Translations under genes and position numbers: made by a program
Assembly (NCBI GenBank): GCA_040772005.1
Contig: JAXGYZ010000002.1
Location: 372,001-436,000 of the forward strand
Direction: 5' to 3'
DNA: 64,000 nt
Origin: MWBF01 sp040772005
GTDB lineage: Bacteria; Chloroflexota; Anaerolineae; CG2-30-64-16
Shown here: in pieces, positions 25,592-34,792 of the stretch
How positions within the stretch are numbered: position 1 is the first letter of the stretch
Layout of the letters: each line of letters begins with the position of its first letter
The notes under the pieces: generated by a model
What the model was told of the DNA's origin: nothing
What the model saw: the letters and a program-made list of their open reading frames with translations, nothing else
The model's database searches: none

Positions 25592-26557
25592 GTGATTGCA
25601 GTACGCAGATTCCTGGTATTATTGACCATGCTGGCACTCGCGATCGGCTGCAGCCAGGGCGCAAGCAACACGGGTACGACTTCCGGCCAGCCGCCGCGCG
25701 TGCTGGCCGCAGAGAGCTTCCTGGCCGACATCACCCAGCATGTCGCGGGGGACCGGCTGACGGTGGATGTGCTCATCCCGTCAGGCATCGACCCACACGG
25801 CTTCGAGCCGACCCCTGCGGATGTGCGCAAGGTGGCCGACAGCGACCTGCTCATCATCAACGGCGCGGGCCTCGAGGCGTTTCTGGAGCGGCTGCTGGAG
25901 AATGCCGGCGGCGAACGCACAGTGGTCGAGGTGTCCGCCGGGCTGACCAGCCGCACGCCGCACGCGGCTGAGGCTGTGGACGAAGCTGCGGACGAACATG
26001 CTGACGAAGAGGACCACGGTCACGGCGAGAACGATCCGCACTTCTGGCTGGACCCGGTGCTGGCGATCAAATACGTTGAGAACATCCGCGACGGTCTGAA
26101 CGCGGCGGACCCCGCGGGCGCGGCGACCTACAACGCCAATGCCGAGCAGTACATCGCGGAGCTCAAGGCGCTGGACACCTGGATCGTCGAGCAGGTGCAG
26201 GCCATCTCGCCGGAGCGCCGCCTGCTGGTCACAAACCACGAGAGCTTCGGCTACTTTGCGGACCGCTACGGCTTCACGGTGCTCGGTGCAGTCGTGCCAA
26301 GCGTCAGCTCGGCGGCCTCGCCCTCCGCAGAACAGTTGGCGCGGCTCGTCGACCGGGTCAAGGCTGCCGGCGTGCGGGCGGTCTTCATCGAGACCGGCGC
26401 TAATCCGCAACTGGCAGAGCAACTGGCCCGGGATGCGGGCGTGACCGTGGTCAGCGAACTGCTCACCCATTCCGTGACCGCGGCTGATGGCCCCGCACCG
26501 GACTATATTGCCATGATGCGCTACAATGTGCAGACCATCGTGGCTGCGCTGAAATAG
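25592..26557 (+). CDS. znuA: Zinc ABC transporter, solute-binding lipoprotein
   Basis: This 321-residue cluster A-I binding protein has a lipobox (LALAIGC). Metal ligands are seen in GIDPHGFEP, NDPHFWLDP, LVTNHESFGYFADRYG and FIETGANPQ. A His/Glu-rich loop (HADEEDHGHGENDPH) is typical of zinc rather than manganese binders. The GTG start is chosen because the signal peptide begins there and GAGGA lies 11 bases upstream; the longer frame would translate the repeat. It heads a run with the ATPase, the permease and a ZIP carrier. Confidence 0.9.
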   Translation: MIAVRRFLVLLTMLALAIGCSQGASNTGTTSGQPPRVLAAESFLADITQHVAGDRLTVDVLIPSGIDPHGFEPTPADVRKVADSDLLIINGAGLEAFLERLLENAGGERTVVEVSAGLTSRTPHAAEAVDEAADEHADEEDHGHGENDPHFWLDPVLAIKYVENIRDGLNAADPAGAATYNANAEQYIAELKALDTWIVEQVQAISPERRLLVTNHESFGYFADRYGFTVLGAVVPSVSSAASPSAEQLARLVDRVKAAGVRAVFIETGANPQLAEQLARDAGVTVVSELLTHSVTAADGPAPDYIAMMRYNVQTIVAALK

Positions 26558-26568
26558 CAGGTGCAACG

Positions 26569-27402
26569 ATGCTGAAACCCTTCATCCGCCCGCATATCGT
26601 GCATCCGCAGGATGGGCCGGTCGTCGACTTCTCCCACGTCACCGTCCGGTATGAGGGCGCGGCGCCCGCGCTCGATGACGTGAGCTTCCAGCTTTGGCGC
26701 GGGGAGCGCGTCGCCATTGTCGGGCCGAACGGTGCGGGCAAGAGCACTCTCCTCAAGGTCGTCGCGGGCATCCTGCAGCCGAGCTCCGGCCAGGTCACGG
26801 TCTATGGTCACGGCGCGGGCGGCCACATCTGCATCGGTTACGTGCCCCAGCGCTCCCAGGTGGACTGGAAGTTCCCGGTGACGGTGAGCGATGTGGTGCT
26901 GATGGGCCGCGTCGCGCGCATTGGTCTGCTGCGGCAGGCGGGCCATCGCGATCGCGACCTGGTGCGTGATTCCCTCGCGCTGGTGGGTGCGACCGACCTT
27001 GCCGACCGGCAGATCGGCGAGCTGTCCGGCGGCCAGCAGCAGCGGGTGTTCATTGCCCGTGCGCTGGCGCAGGAAGCCGAGCTGCTGTTGATGGACGAGC
27101 CGCTGACCGGGCTGGATGTGCCGTCGCAGGAGGCCATCTTCGAGATCCTGGATCTCCTGCGCAGCCGCCATATCACGGTCCTGGTATCCACCCACGACCT
27201 GCAACTGGCTGCGGAGCGCTTTGACCGGCAGATGTTACTGAAGCGCAAGCTGCTGGCCTTCGGCCAGTCCGGCGACGTGCTGACCCCCGAACACTTGCGG
27301 CTGGCATACGGCACACACCTGACCGTGCTGCCCGTGCCGGACGGTCTCCTCGCATTGGGCGACACCTGCTGCGATGGCGAACACGAGCACGACCACGAAT
27401 AG
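26569..27402 (+). CDS. znuC: Zinc ABC transporter, ATP-binding protein
   Basis: This 277-residue ABC ATPase has Walker A GPNGAGKST, signature LSGGQQQR, Walker B LLLMDEP and H-loop STHD. The C-terminal tail CCDGEHEHDHE is Cys/His-rich and may sense or buffer zinc. The start is 11 bases after the znuA stop. An N-terminal extension of about 20 residues precedes the ABC fold. Confidence 0.92.
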   Translation: MLKPFIRPHIVHPQDGPVVDFSHVTVRYEGAAPALDDVSFQLWRGERVAIVGPNGAGKSTLLKVVAGILQPSSGQVTVYGHGAGGHICIGYVPQRSQVDWKFPVTVSDVVLMGRVARIGLLRQAGHRDRDLVRDSLALVGATDLADRQIGELSGGQQQRVFIARALAQEAELLLMDEPLTGLDVPSQEAIFEILDLLRSRHITVLVSTHDLQLAAERFDRQMLLKRKLLAFGQSGDVLTPEHLRLAYGTHLTVLPVPDGLLALGDTCCDGEHEHDHE

Positions 27403-27424
27403 GCCGTTGAGAGGAAGTCAGTCT

Positions 27425-28270
27425 GTGGAGTTTTTGCTTTCGCCTTTGCAATACGGGTTCATGGTGCGGGGCCTGCTGGCAGCCATCACGGTCGGCGTCG
27501 TCTGCGCGGTATTGGGCACCTACGTGGTGCTGCGCGGGATGGCCTTCTTCGGTGATGCGCTGGCCCATGCGATCCTGCCCGGTGTTGCGATTGCCTATCT
27601 GCTCGGCGGCCCGCAAGGTCCACTCTTCTGGGGCGGGCTGGCAGCCGGTGTCACGACGGCGTTGGGCATCGGCGCCATCACCAAAAGCGGGCAGGTGCGC
27701 GAGGACACGGCCATCGGGGTCCTGTTCGCCGCAATGTTCGCGCTGGGGGTCGCGCTCATCTCGACCACCCGTAACTTCAGCCTGGACCTGACGCACTTCC
27801 TGTTCGGCAATGTCCTCGGCGTGTCGATCGCTGACCTCACGCGTACGGTCGTGTTCGGCGGGCTGGTCCTGGTCCTGATCGCGGCCTTCTACAAGGAGTT
27901 CCTGGTCATCTCGTTCGATCCGGTGCTCGCCAGCATCCTGCGCCTGCCCGCCGAGTTCTTCCGCTACCTGCTGTTCATCATGCTGGCGGTGACAGTCGTC
28001 ATCGCATTGCAGACGGTCGGCGTGGCACTGATGGTTGCGATGCTCGTCACGCCCGCGGCGACCGCCTCGCTGCTGACCCGGCGGCTGCCTGCCATGATGG
28101 CTGTTGCCGCAGCGGTCGGCGCGCTGTCCAGTGTCATCGGATTGTACTTATCCTACTATGTCAACGTCGCGTCTGGCGCGGCGATTGTCCTGGTCTGCAC
28201 CGGATTCTTCATCCTTGCGCTCATCTTTGCGCCCGGCCGCGGGTGGTTGTGGCGGGCGCGTCATTCGTAG
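27425..28270 (+). CDS. znuB: Zinc ABC transporter, permease
   Basis: This 281-residue ABC-3 family permease has about eight spans (VVLRGMAFFGDALAHAILPGVAIAYLLG is the family signature). The GTG start after GAGAGGAAG gives the normal N-terminus VEFLLSPLQYGFMVRG; the longer in-frame version would overlap znuC. It completes a ZnuABC importer. Confidence 0.9.
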   Translation: MEFLLSPLQYGFMVRGLLAAITVGVVCAVLGTYVVLRGMAFFGDALAHAILPGVAIAYLLGGPQGPLFWGGLAAGVTTALGIGAITKSGQVREDTAIGVLFAAMFALGVALISTTRNFSLDLTHFLFGNVLGVSIADLTRTVVFGGLVLVLIAAFYKEFLVISFDPVLASILRLPAEFFRYLLFIMLAVTVVIALQTVGVALMVAMLVTPAATASLLTRRLPAMMAVAAAVGALSSVIGLYLSYYVNVASGAAIVLVCTGFFILALIFAPGRGWLWRARHS

Positions 28271-28284
28271 CACAGGAGGTCAGC

Positions 28285-29094
28285 ATGGCAGCTTTCTATT
28301 CCTTAAACCCCCTGCTACAGGCCTTATTTGCGACACTGTTCACCTGGGGCCTGACCGCGCTCGGTGCATCCACCGTCTTCCTCACGCGCCAGGTCAACCG
28401 GCGGCTCCTGGATGCGATGCTGGGCTTTGCCGCGGGCGTCATGATTGCCGCCAGCTTCTGGTCGCTGCTTGCGCCGGCCATCGAGATGTCGGAAAGCCAG
28501 GGTCTGCCCAAGTGGCTGCCCCCTGCCATCGGGTTTCTGATGGGCGGGCTGTTCCTCTGGCTGGTCGACCATATCCTCCCTCACCTGCACCTCGGCCAGC
28601 CGATTGAAGAGGCAGAAGGTATCAAGACCCATTGGCGGCGCAGCGTTCTGCTGGTCACGGCCATCACGCTGCACAACTTCCCGGAAGGACTGGCGGTCGG
28701 CGTCGCGTTCGGCGCGGTGGCCGCCGGCCTGCCCGCTGCAACGCTGGCCGGTGCAGTCGCGCTGGCGATCGGCATCGGCCTGCAGAACTTCCCGGAAGGG
28801 CTGGCGGTGTCCATGCCGCTGCGCCGGGAGGGACTGTCGCGCGGCCGGAGCTTCATGATGGGCCAGGCGTCCGGCATGGTGGAGCCGATTGCGGGCGTGC
28901 TCGGCGCAGCCTCCGTCCTGTTCATTCAGGCTCTGCTGCCCTTCGCGCTCAGCTTCGCAGCAGGCGCGATGATCTATGTGGTCGTCGAGGAACTGATCCC
29001 CGAATCGCAGAGCGGCTCGGACACGCATATGTCCACCTGGGGCGCGATGCTGGGCTTCACGGTGATGATGCTGCTGGACGTGGCGTTGGGGTAA
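28285..29094 (+). CDS. ZIP family metal transporter (ZupT-like)
   Basis: This 269-residue membrane protein has the duplicated ZIP metal-site motifs ITLHNFPEGLAVG and IGLQNFPEGLAVS and a His-containing loop (DHILPHLHLGQ). AGGAGG precedes the ATG. It lies 14 bases after znuB, so a high-affinity ABC importer and a ZIP carrier appear to share one transcript, probably under the upstream Fur-family regulator. Confidence 0.9.
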   Translation: MAAFYSLNPLLQALFATLFTWGLTALGASTVFLTRQVNRRLLDAMLGFAAGVMIAASFWSLLAPAIEMSESQGLPKWLPPAIGFLMGGLFLWLVDHILPHLHLGQPIEEAEGIKTHWRRSVLLVTAITLHNFPEGLAVGVAFGAVAAGLPAATLAGAVALAIGIGLQNFPEGLAVSMPLRREGLSRGRSFMMGQASGMVEPIAGVLGAASVLFIQALLPFALSFAAGAMIYVVVEELIPESQSGSDTHMSTWGAMLGFTVMMLLDVALG

Positions 29095-29116
29095 GGAAAG
29101 ACGCAGAACAAGGCAA

Positions 29117-29176
29117 GCATCCTGCGCGGGTGGACGGCACAAGCAGGGTGACGCGACGCTGCCAGTCGAAGGATGC
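29117..29176. repeat. 60-base GCATCCT repeat, copy 5
   Basis: A 60-base unit with GCATCCT...AGGATGC ends between the ZIP and dimethylargininase-like genes, somewhat diverged in the centre. Confidence 0.8.
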
Positions 29177-29189
29177 GGGGTAGCAGAGG

Positions 29190-29981
29190 ATGACAGACCA
29201 CCAGTATAAGGGACTACAGCATGCCGTCGTGCGGCCGCCGGGCGCGAGCTTCGTTAACGCCATCGCAGAGGGCGGCGCGCTATCCGCGGGCATCGACGTC
29301 ACCCTGAGCCAGGCGCAGCACCGCGAATACTGCCAGGCGCTTGCCGCCGCGGGTCTGACCGTCGAGCGGCTGCCCGCAGACGAGCGGCTTCCCGACAGCT
29401 GCTTCATGCAGGATCCGGCTGTCGTCATCGACGGCGTGGCCGTGGTGGGCCGTATGGGCGCGGAGAGCCGCCGCGGGGAAGAGGAGGCCGTCGCCGGGCT
29501 GCTGGCTGCGCGCTTCCCCACACACCGCCTTGCAGCTCCAGCCACCCTGGAGGGCGGCGACGTGCTTGTCCTGCCGGACCGGGTGATCGTGGGCCTCTCC
29601 GGCCGCACCAACCGGGCAGGCATTGACCAACTGGCCGCCGCGCTGAACGCGCACGGGGTCCACCGCCCGGTGCATGCCGCGCCCGTCCGCGATTTCCTGC
29701 ACCTGCTGACCCCGCTGACCCCGGTCGGCCCCGATACGCTGCTGGTTGTGGAAGGGGTGAAGGTGCCGCCGGAATTGAGCCATCTGGCGGTGCTGACCGT
29801 GCCGGCGGAAGAAGCGTATGCCGCCAACGTCCTGGCGATTGGGAACCGGGTCGTGATGCCCGCCGGTTATCCGCGCACGGCCGCGCTGCTGCACGCGCAC
29901 GGCTGCGAGGTGCTACCTGTCCCGATGACCGAGTTTGCGAAGGCGAACGGCGGCGTCACCTGTCTGGCGCTGGTATGGTAA
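29190..29981 (+). CDS. Dimethylarginine dimethylaminohydrolase-like enzyme
   Basis: This 263-residue amidinotransferase-fold protein has the DDAH/arginine deiminase features: FMQDPAVVIDG, LEGGDVLVLPDRV with GLSGRTN, a candidate catalytic His in DFLHLLTPL and the catalytic Cys four residues before the end region (GGVTCLALVW). Members hydrolyse methylated arginines or related guanidines to citrulline. The start is 13 bases after a GCATCCT repeat with weak ribosome-binding context. It overlaps the next small gene by seven bases. Confidence 0.85.
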   Translation: MTDHQYKGLQHAVVRPPGASFVNAIAEGGALSAGIDVTLSQAQHREYCQALAAAGLTVERLPADERLPDSCFMQDPAVVIDGVAVVGRMGAESRRGEEEAVAGLLAARFPTHRLAAPATLEGGDVLVLPDRVIVGLSGRTNRAGIDQLAAALNAHGVHRPVHAAPVRDFLHLLTPLTPVGPDTLLVVEGVKVPPELSHLAVLTVPAEEAYAANVLAIGNRVVMPAGYPRTAALLHAHGCEVLPVPMTEFAKANGGVTCLALVW

Positions 29982-30181
29982 AGCGATTAGTCGAGCAGTA
30001 CCGGCCCGGCGATGCCGTGGAGGTCATGTTTGAGCTTGGCGGCGACGCAACGTGGCAGCGCGGGCAGGTGGTGAAGCACCAGCCGCCCGGCGTGTGGGTG
30101 CGCACGGATGACGGGCGGCTGTGGTTCGTGACGAACACCCGGCGCATCCGCCCGTCAGCGGACGCGCCGAATGCCCGATGA
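29975..30181 (+). CDS. Small beta-rich protein of unknown function
   Basis: This 68-residue protein reads as a small SH3- or KOW-like barrel (RPGDAVEVMFELGGDATWQRGQVVKHQPPGVWVRTDDG). The family is not recognised. It overlaps the end of the dimethylargininase-like gene by seven bases, which suggests coupled translation and supports it being real. Confidence 0.55.
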   Translation: MVKRLVEQYRPGDAVEVMFELGGDATWQRGQVVKHQPPGVWVRTDDGRLWFVTNTRRIRPSADAPNAR

Positions 30182-30275
30182 CGACGGAGGACCCGGAACA
30201 CGCAGAGCATGAGCCGATTTCACACTCTATGCCGGTCGACATCCAGACCGGCTGAAGCCTCGACTCCAAGTCGCC

Positions 30276-30307
30276 TCGTCACCTCGTCACCTTTTCACCT
30301 TGTCACC
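30276..30307. repeat. Four TNNTCACC octamers at the end of the GDSL gene
   Basis: Octamers TCGTCACC, TCGTCACC, TTTTCACC and TTGTCACC in a row. The last contains the TGA stop codon (complement of TCA) of the minus-strand esterase gene. Confidence 0.75.
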
Positions 30308-30935
30308 CCAGCATCTCCCGCACACGCCCGGCTACCGCATGCGCCAGCTTGGGTAGTTGGTCCGCGTCGAAGTGGATGCCGTCCACGGGGCTGGACACGA
30401 TGACGTCGCCGGCATTGAGGAACCCGCAGCCGTACACCTCGGCCACCTCGGCGTAATACTTGCCCAGGTGGAGCGATTTCTCGTCCGCACCCGCGAACAT
30501 CTCCTCGAAATGCGTCCCTGCAACGCACGTCGGCGGCGGCGCGATGAGCAGGATCTTCGGGGTCGGCGCCTCCGGCCAGTTCACGTTGTAGACGATGAGC
30601 TGGACGAGCGTCTCGATGGAGCGCGCAATGTCCCACGCCGATTGGCCGAAGCGGTGCTTCAGGTCGTTGGTGCCCAGCATCAGCACCACGAGGTCCAGCG
30701 GTTGGTGTGACTCCAGGCAGGCGGGCAGGTACGTCTTGCCGCTCTTGTACTCGCCCTCGACCGGGTCGGGCCAGAGCGTCGTACGCCCGTTCAGGCCCTC
30801 CGCAATGACTACATGCTCCGGCCCCAGCTCCGCCGCCAGGCGCGTCGTCCAGCGTTCCGCGTAGGGGTAGCGTGTCTCTGTGGCCGGGGCATAGCCCCAG
30901 GTGTTCGAATCCCCGTAACACAGGATCGTCTTCAT
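30303..30935 (-). CDS. GDSL/SGNH-family esterase
   Basis: This 210-residue SGNH hydrolase has block I LCYGDSNTWGY, block III LMLGTNDLK and block V DGIHFD holding the Asp-His pair. It resembles the arylesterase / acyl-hydrolase branch. AGGAGG lies four bases before the ATG, which sets the start; the frame is open far upstream but would cross the divergent promoters. No signal peptide is seen. The substrate is not predictable. Confidence 0.85.
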   Translation of the reverse strand: MKTILCYGDSNTWGYAPATETRYPYAERWTTRLAAELGPEHVVIAEGLNGRTTLWPDPVEGEYKSGKTYLPACLESHQPLDLVVLMLGTNDLKHRFGQSAWDIARSIETLVQLIVYNVNWPEAPTPKILLIAPPPTCVAGTHFEEMFAGADEKSLHLGKYYAEVAEVYGCGFLNAGDVIVSSPVDGIHFDADQLPKLAHAVAGRVREMLG

Positions 30936-30956
30936 GCTTCCTCCTCTGACCGCGCT

Positions 30957-30985
30957 ATTGTAGCGGCGCGCTCTGCGCGGTGCAA
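30957..30985 (-). promoter_or_regulatory. Promoter of the GDSL esterase gene
   Basis: On the minus strand TTGCAC and TACAAT are separated by 17 bases, giving a short leader that includes the AGGAGG site. Confidence 0.7.
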
Positions 30986-31007
30986 GTGCGCGCATCGCGC
31001 AGACGCT

Positions 31008-31036
31008 TTGACTTGCGGCGCCGTCCGGCGTATAAT
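31008..31036 (+). promoter_or_regulatory. radA promoter
   Basis: TTGACT and a perfect TATAAT are separated by 17 bases; predicted leader about 23 bases. Confidence 0.85.
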
Positions 31037-31065
31037 ACCGAACATCTGAGCGAATCGAGGCACCT

Positions 31066-32487
<1,422 letters not shown>

Positions 32488-32515
32488 ACGGATGCGCCCG
32501 CACTCGGCAGGGTCT

Positions 32516-32544
32516 TTGACAACGACTCGGCCATGTGCTAGACT
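32516..32544 (+). promoter_or_regulatory. Promoter of the thiamine operon
   Basis: TTGACA and TAGACT are separated by 17 bases, starting 28 bases after the radA stop. The transcript begins near 32551, just before the riboswitch. Confidence 0.85.
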
Positions 32545-32561
32545 TCGCCCATAAAGCAATA

Positions 32562-32745
32562 GCAGGGGGAGCCAGGAGAGCCTGGCTGAGAGGTCGGCCC
32601 CAGGCCACGTATACGTGGCACGTCACACTTGCGTGGCACGTCACACTTGCGTGATGGGTCACGCTTGCGTGATGGGTCACGCTTGCGTGACACAATGCCG
32701 GCGACCCTATGAACCTGACGGGTAATGCCGGCGTAGGGATGCGGC
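32562..32745 (+). ncRNA. TPP riboswitch (Thi-box) with enlarged P3
   Basis: The conserved elements occur in order: GGGGGAGCC, GGCTGAGA, ACCCTATGAACCTGA and GGGTAATGCCGGCGTAGGGA. These are the pyrimidine- and pyrophosphate-sensing parts of the TPP aptamer. The P3 region, usually short in bacteria, is extended by about 90 bases of tandem repeats. The switch precedes thiamine pyrophosphokinase and the ThiBPQ genes, and an intrinsic terminator follows, so ligand-induced termination is the expected mode. The stretch 32488-32825 has no protein gene; it holds the promoter, riboswitch and terminator. Confidence 0.95.
32614..32685 (+). repeat. Four tandem 18-base repeats inside riboswitch P3
   Basis: Two copies of CGTGGCACGTCACACTTG are followed by two copies of CGTGATGGGTCACGCTTG. 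Each junction forms a small GTCACGC-TT-GCGTGAC-type hairpin. Confidence 0.9.
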
Positions 32746-32770
32746 GCACAAGTGCGCAAGATCGAATACG

Positions 32771-32802
32771 AGAGGCGACCCGCAAGGGTCGTCTTTTTGT
32801 TG
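32771..32802 (+). terminator. Intrinsic terminator of the TPP riboswitch
   Basis: An 11-pair stem (AGAGGCGACCC with GGGTCGTCTTT, two G-U pairs) closes a GCAA loop and runs into TTTTTGTT. It lies between aptamer and start codon, as expected for transcriptional control. Confidence 0.9.
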
Positions 32803-32825
32803 TCAGCACAAGGACGGAGAGTCGC

Positions 32826-33482
32826 GTGACCATCTACATCGTCGGCGGCAGCCCGGCAGCCACCCGGCCTCTCGGCCTCAGTCCCGGCCCGGGTGACCGG
32901 GTGATTGCCGCGGACCGCGGCGCAGCTCATGCGCGCGCCTGGGGCTGGCCGGTGCACCTGCTCGTTGGGGACCTGGATTCGCTCCCGCCTGCCGATGCTG
33001 ACGCGCTGGCCGCAGCCGGCGTCCCGGTCCAGCGTGTCCCGCCGGAGAAGGATGACACCGACCTGGAGCTGGCGCTGGCGCACGCCCTGGCGGAGGACGT
33101 GCAGCCCATCGTCATCTGCGCCGTACTGGGCGGCCGCGCCGACCACCTGCTCGCCAACGTGCTGCTGCTCGCCCGGCCCGACCTGGCGGGCCGCGACATC
33201 GTGCTGGCCGACGGTGCGGAGACCATCCGCCTGCTGATCGCGCCGCAGTCTGACGGCGCACCTGCGCACCTGGCCCTGTCCGGCGCGGCGGGCGACCTGT
33301 TGACCCTGCTCCCGCTCGGCGCAGATGCGGAGGGCGTGAGCACCGACGGTATGTATTATCCGCTCGCGGACGAGACGCTGTACGAGGGCCGGGCGCGCGG
33401 GGTCAGCAACGTCTTTGCCGGTACCCACGCGCGGGTGACGCTGCGCCGCGGGCGGCTGCTGGTCATCCAGACGGCGGTATAG
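32826..33482 (+). CDS. thiN: Thiamine pyrophosphokinase
   Basis: This 218-residue protein transfers pyrophosphate from ATP to thiamine to give TPP. Family features are RVIAADRGAAHARAWG, LLVGDLDSLPP, PPEKDDTDLELAL and GGRADHLLANVLLL in the catalytic domain, and the C-terminal B1-binding domain (GVSTDGMYYPLADETLYEG, SNVF). The GTG start follows GGACGGAG. An upstream in-frame ATG lies inside the riboswitch and would put the terminator in coding sequence, so it is rejected. First gene of the thiamine salvage operon. Confidence 0.92.
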   Translation: MTIYIVGGSPAATRPLGLSPGPGDRVIAADRGAAHARAWGWPVHLLVGDLDSLPPADADALAAAGVPVQRVPPEKDDTDLELALAHALAEDVQPIVICAVLGGRADHLLANVLLLARPDLAGRDIVLADGAETIRLLIAPQSDGAPAHLALSGAAGDLLTLLPLGADAEGVSTDGMYYPLADETLYEGRARGVSNVFAGTHARVTLRRGRLLVIQTAV

Positions 33483-33496
33483 AAACCCATGCTGAG

Positions 33497-33533
33497 ATAG
33501 AAACCCGTTCTCTGGAAGAGAACGGGTTTCTAT
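33497..33533. repeat. Perfect 16-base-pair hairpin, AAACCCGTT family copy 1
   Basis: ATAGAAACCCGTTCTC pairs perfectly with its complement across TGGAA. It lies between the pyrophosphokinase and thiB genes. Related hairpins occur at 37594 and 59053. It may adjust expression within the operon. Confidence 0.85.
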
Positions 33534-33571
33534 CCGATCCTTTCGGTAAAGAACTATTCTGAGGTGTAAAA

Positions 33572-34663
33572 ATGTTGAAACGATTTGTACTGGTCTATCT
33601 GCTTATGGGGTTACTGATAGCAGCCTGTACAGGCGTGCCGGGCGGCACTCCTGACAGTGAGGCGACAACTGCACCGGCTACCGGCGGCACTGTCACGGTC
33701 ATGACGCACGACAGCTTCAGCGTCAGCGAGCCGGTCGTCGCGGCGTTCCAGGAACAATGCGGCTGCCAGGTGCAGTTCCTTAAGTCGGGCGACACGGGCC
33801 TGGCGCTCAACAAGGCCATCCTGAGCAAGGGCAATCCCCTGGCGGATGTCTTCTATGGCGTGGACAATAGCTTCCTCAGCCGCGCGCTGGCCGAGGACAT
33901 CTTCGAGCCGTACGAGTCACCTGCACTGGCCGGCATCCCGGACGAGCTCAAGCTCGATCCCACGTTCCGGCTGCTGCCAGTGGACCACGGCTACGTGACG
34001 CTCAACTACGACCGCGCCTACTTTGAGGAGCAGGGGTTGGCCCTGCCGCAGACCCTTGAAGACCTGACCCAGGAGGCGTACAAGGGCCTCCTGGTCGTCG
34101 AGAACCCGGCCACTTCGTCGCCGGGCCTGTCCTTCCTGATGACAACCATCGCTGCGTTCGGTGAAACCGGCGACTACACCTACCTCGACTTCTGGGCTGA
34201 CCTGGCCGCGAACGATGTCCTGGTCGCGGACGGGTGGGAGGATGCCTACTACGGGCAGTTCAGCGGCGGCAGCGGCGAGGGTGACCGGCCCATCGTCGTG
34301 AGCTACGCGACCAGCCCCGCTGCCGAGGTGTTCTTCGCTGATCCGCAGCCGGCCGAATCGCCCACGGGCAACCTGTTCCTGCCCGGCGGCAGCACCGAGC
34401 AGATCGAGTTTGTCGGCATTCTGCGTGGCGCGAAGGAGCCTGAGCTGGCCCGGCAGTGGGTGGACTTCATGCTGGGCGAGACGTTCCAGGCCGACATCCC
34501 CTTGCAGATGTGGGTCTACCCCGCGCGCACCGGCACGCCACTGCCCGAGGTGTTCACGCAACATGCGCAGGAACCCACGGAGGTCGTGCAGCTCACGCCG
34601 GAGCAGATCGAGGCGGGCCGCGAGGGCTGGCTGAAGGCATGGACGGACACGGTGCTGCGGTAG
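33572..34663 (+). CDS. thiB: Thiamine ABC transporter, binding lipoprotein
   Basis: This 363-residue lipoprotein (LLIAAC lipobox) has the ThiB fold features: VTVMTHDSFSVSEPVVAAFQEQCGCQVQFLKSGDTGLALNKAIL and the ADVFYGVDNSFLSRAL segment. It binds thiamine, TMP or TPP outside the membrane for import by ThiPQ. Placement behind the TPP riboswitch strengthens the call. Confidence 0.92.
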   Translation: MLKRFVLVYLLMGLLIAACTGVPGGTPDSEATTAPATGGTVTVMTHDSFSVSEPVVAAFQEQCGCQVQFLKSGDTGLALNKAILSKGNPLADVFYGVDNSFLSRALAEDIFEPYESPALAGIPDELKLDPTFRLLPVDHGYVTLNYDRAYFEEQGLALPQTLEDLTQEAYKGLLVVENPATSSPGLSFLMTTIAAFGETGDYTYLDFWADLAANDVLVADGWEDAYYGQFSGGSGEGDRPIVVSYATSPAAEVFFADPQPAESPTGNLFLPGGSTEQIEFVGILRGAKEPELARQWVDFMLGETFQADIPLQMWVYPARTGTPLPEVFTQHAQEPTEVVQLTPEQIEAGREGWLKAWTDTVLR

Positions 34664-34679
34664 GGACGGAGTGAACAGG

Positions 34680-34707
34680 GAGTAACGAGTAAAGAGTAAT
34701 GAGTAAG
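34680..34707. repeat. GAGTAAN heptamer array
   Basis: Four heptamers (GAGTAAC, GAGTAAA, GAGTAAT, GAGTAAG) directly upstream of a GCATCCT repeat, between thiB and thiP. Confidence 0.85.
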
Positions 34708-34710
34708 GGA

Positions 34711-34770
34711 GCATCCTGAGCGGGTGGACGGCGCAGCGCAGATGTCGAAGTGCGGCCAGTCGAAGGATGC
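34711..34770. repeat. 60-base GCATCCT repeat, copy 6
   Basis: A 60-base unit with terminal GCATCCT/AGGATGC. It lies within the thiamine operon, immediately before the thiP start. Confidence 0.85.
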
Positions 34771-34792
34771 GTCGCCCAATCGGAGATTCCAG

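Noticed and set aside
30895..30925. T-loop-like GTTCGAATCCC suggesting a tRNA
   Set aside because: It lies in the esterase coding sequence and no acceptor or anticodon stem can be built around it.
32709..32825. Upstream ATG as start of thiamine pyrophosphokinase
   Set aside because: The extra 39 residues would be encoded by the riboswitch 3' end and terminator; the GTG at 32826 has a Shine-Dalgarno and fits the family N-terminus.
34724..34792. Upstream ATG as start of ThiP
   Set aside because: It lies within a 60-base repeat whose translation also appears at unrelated loci.
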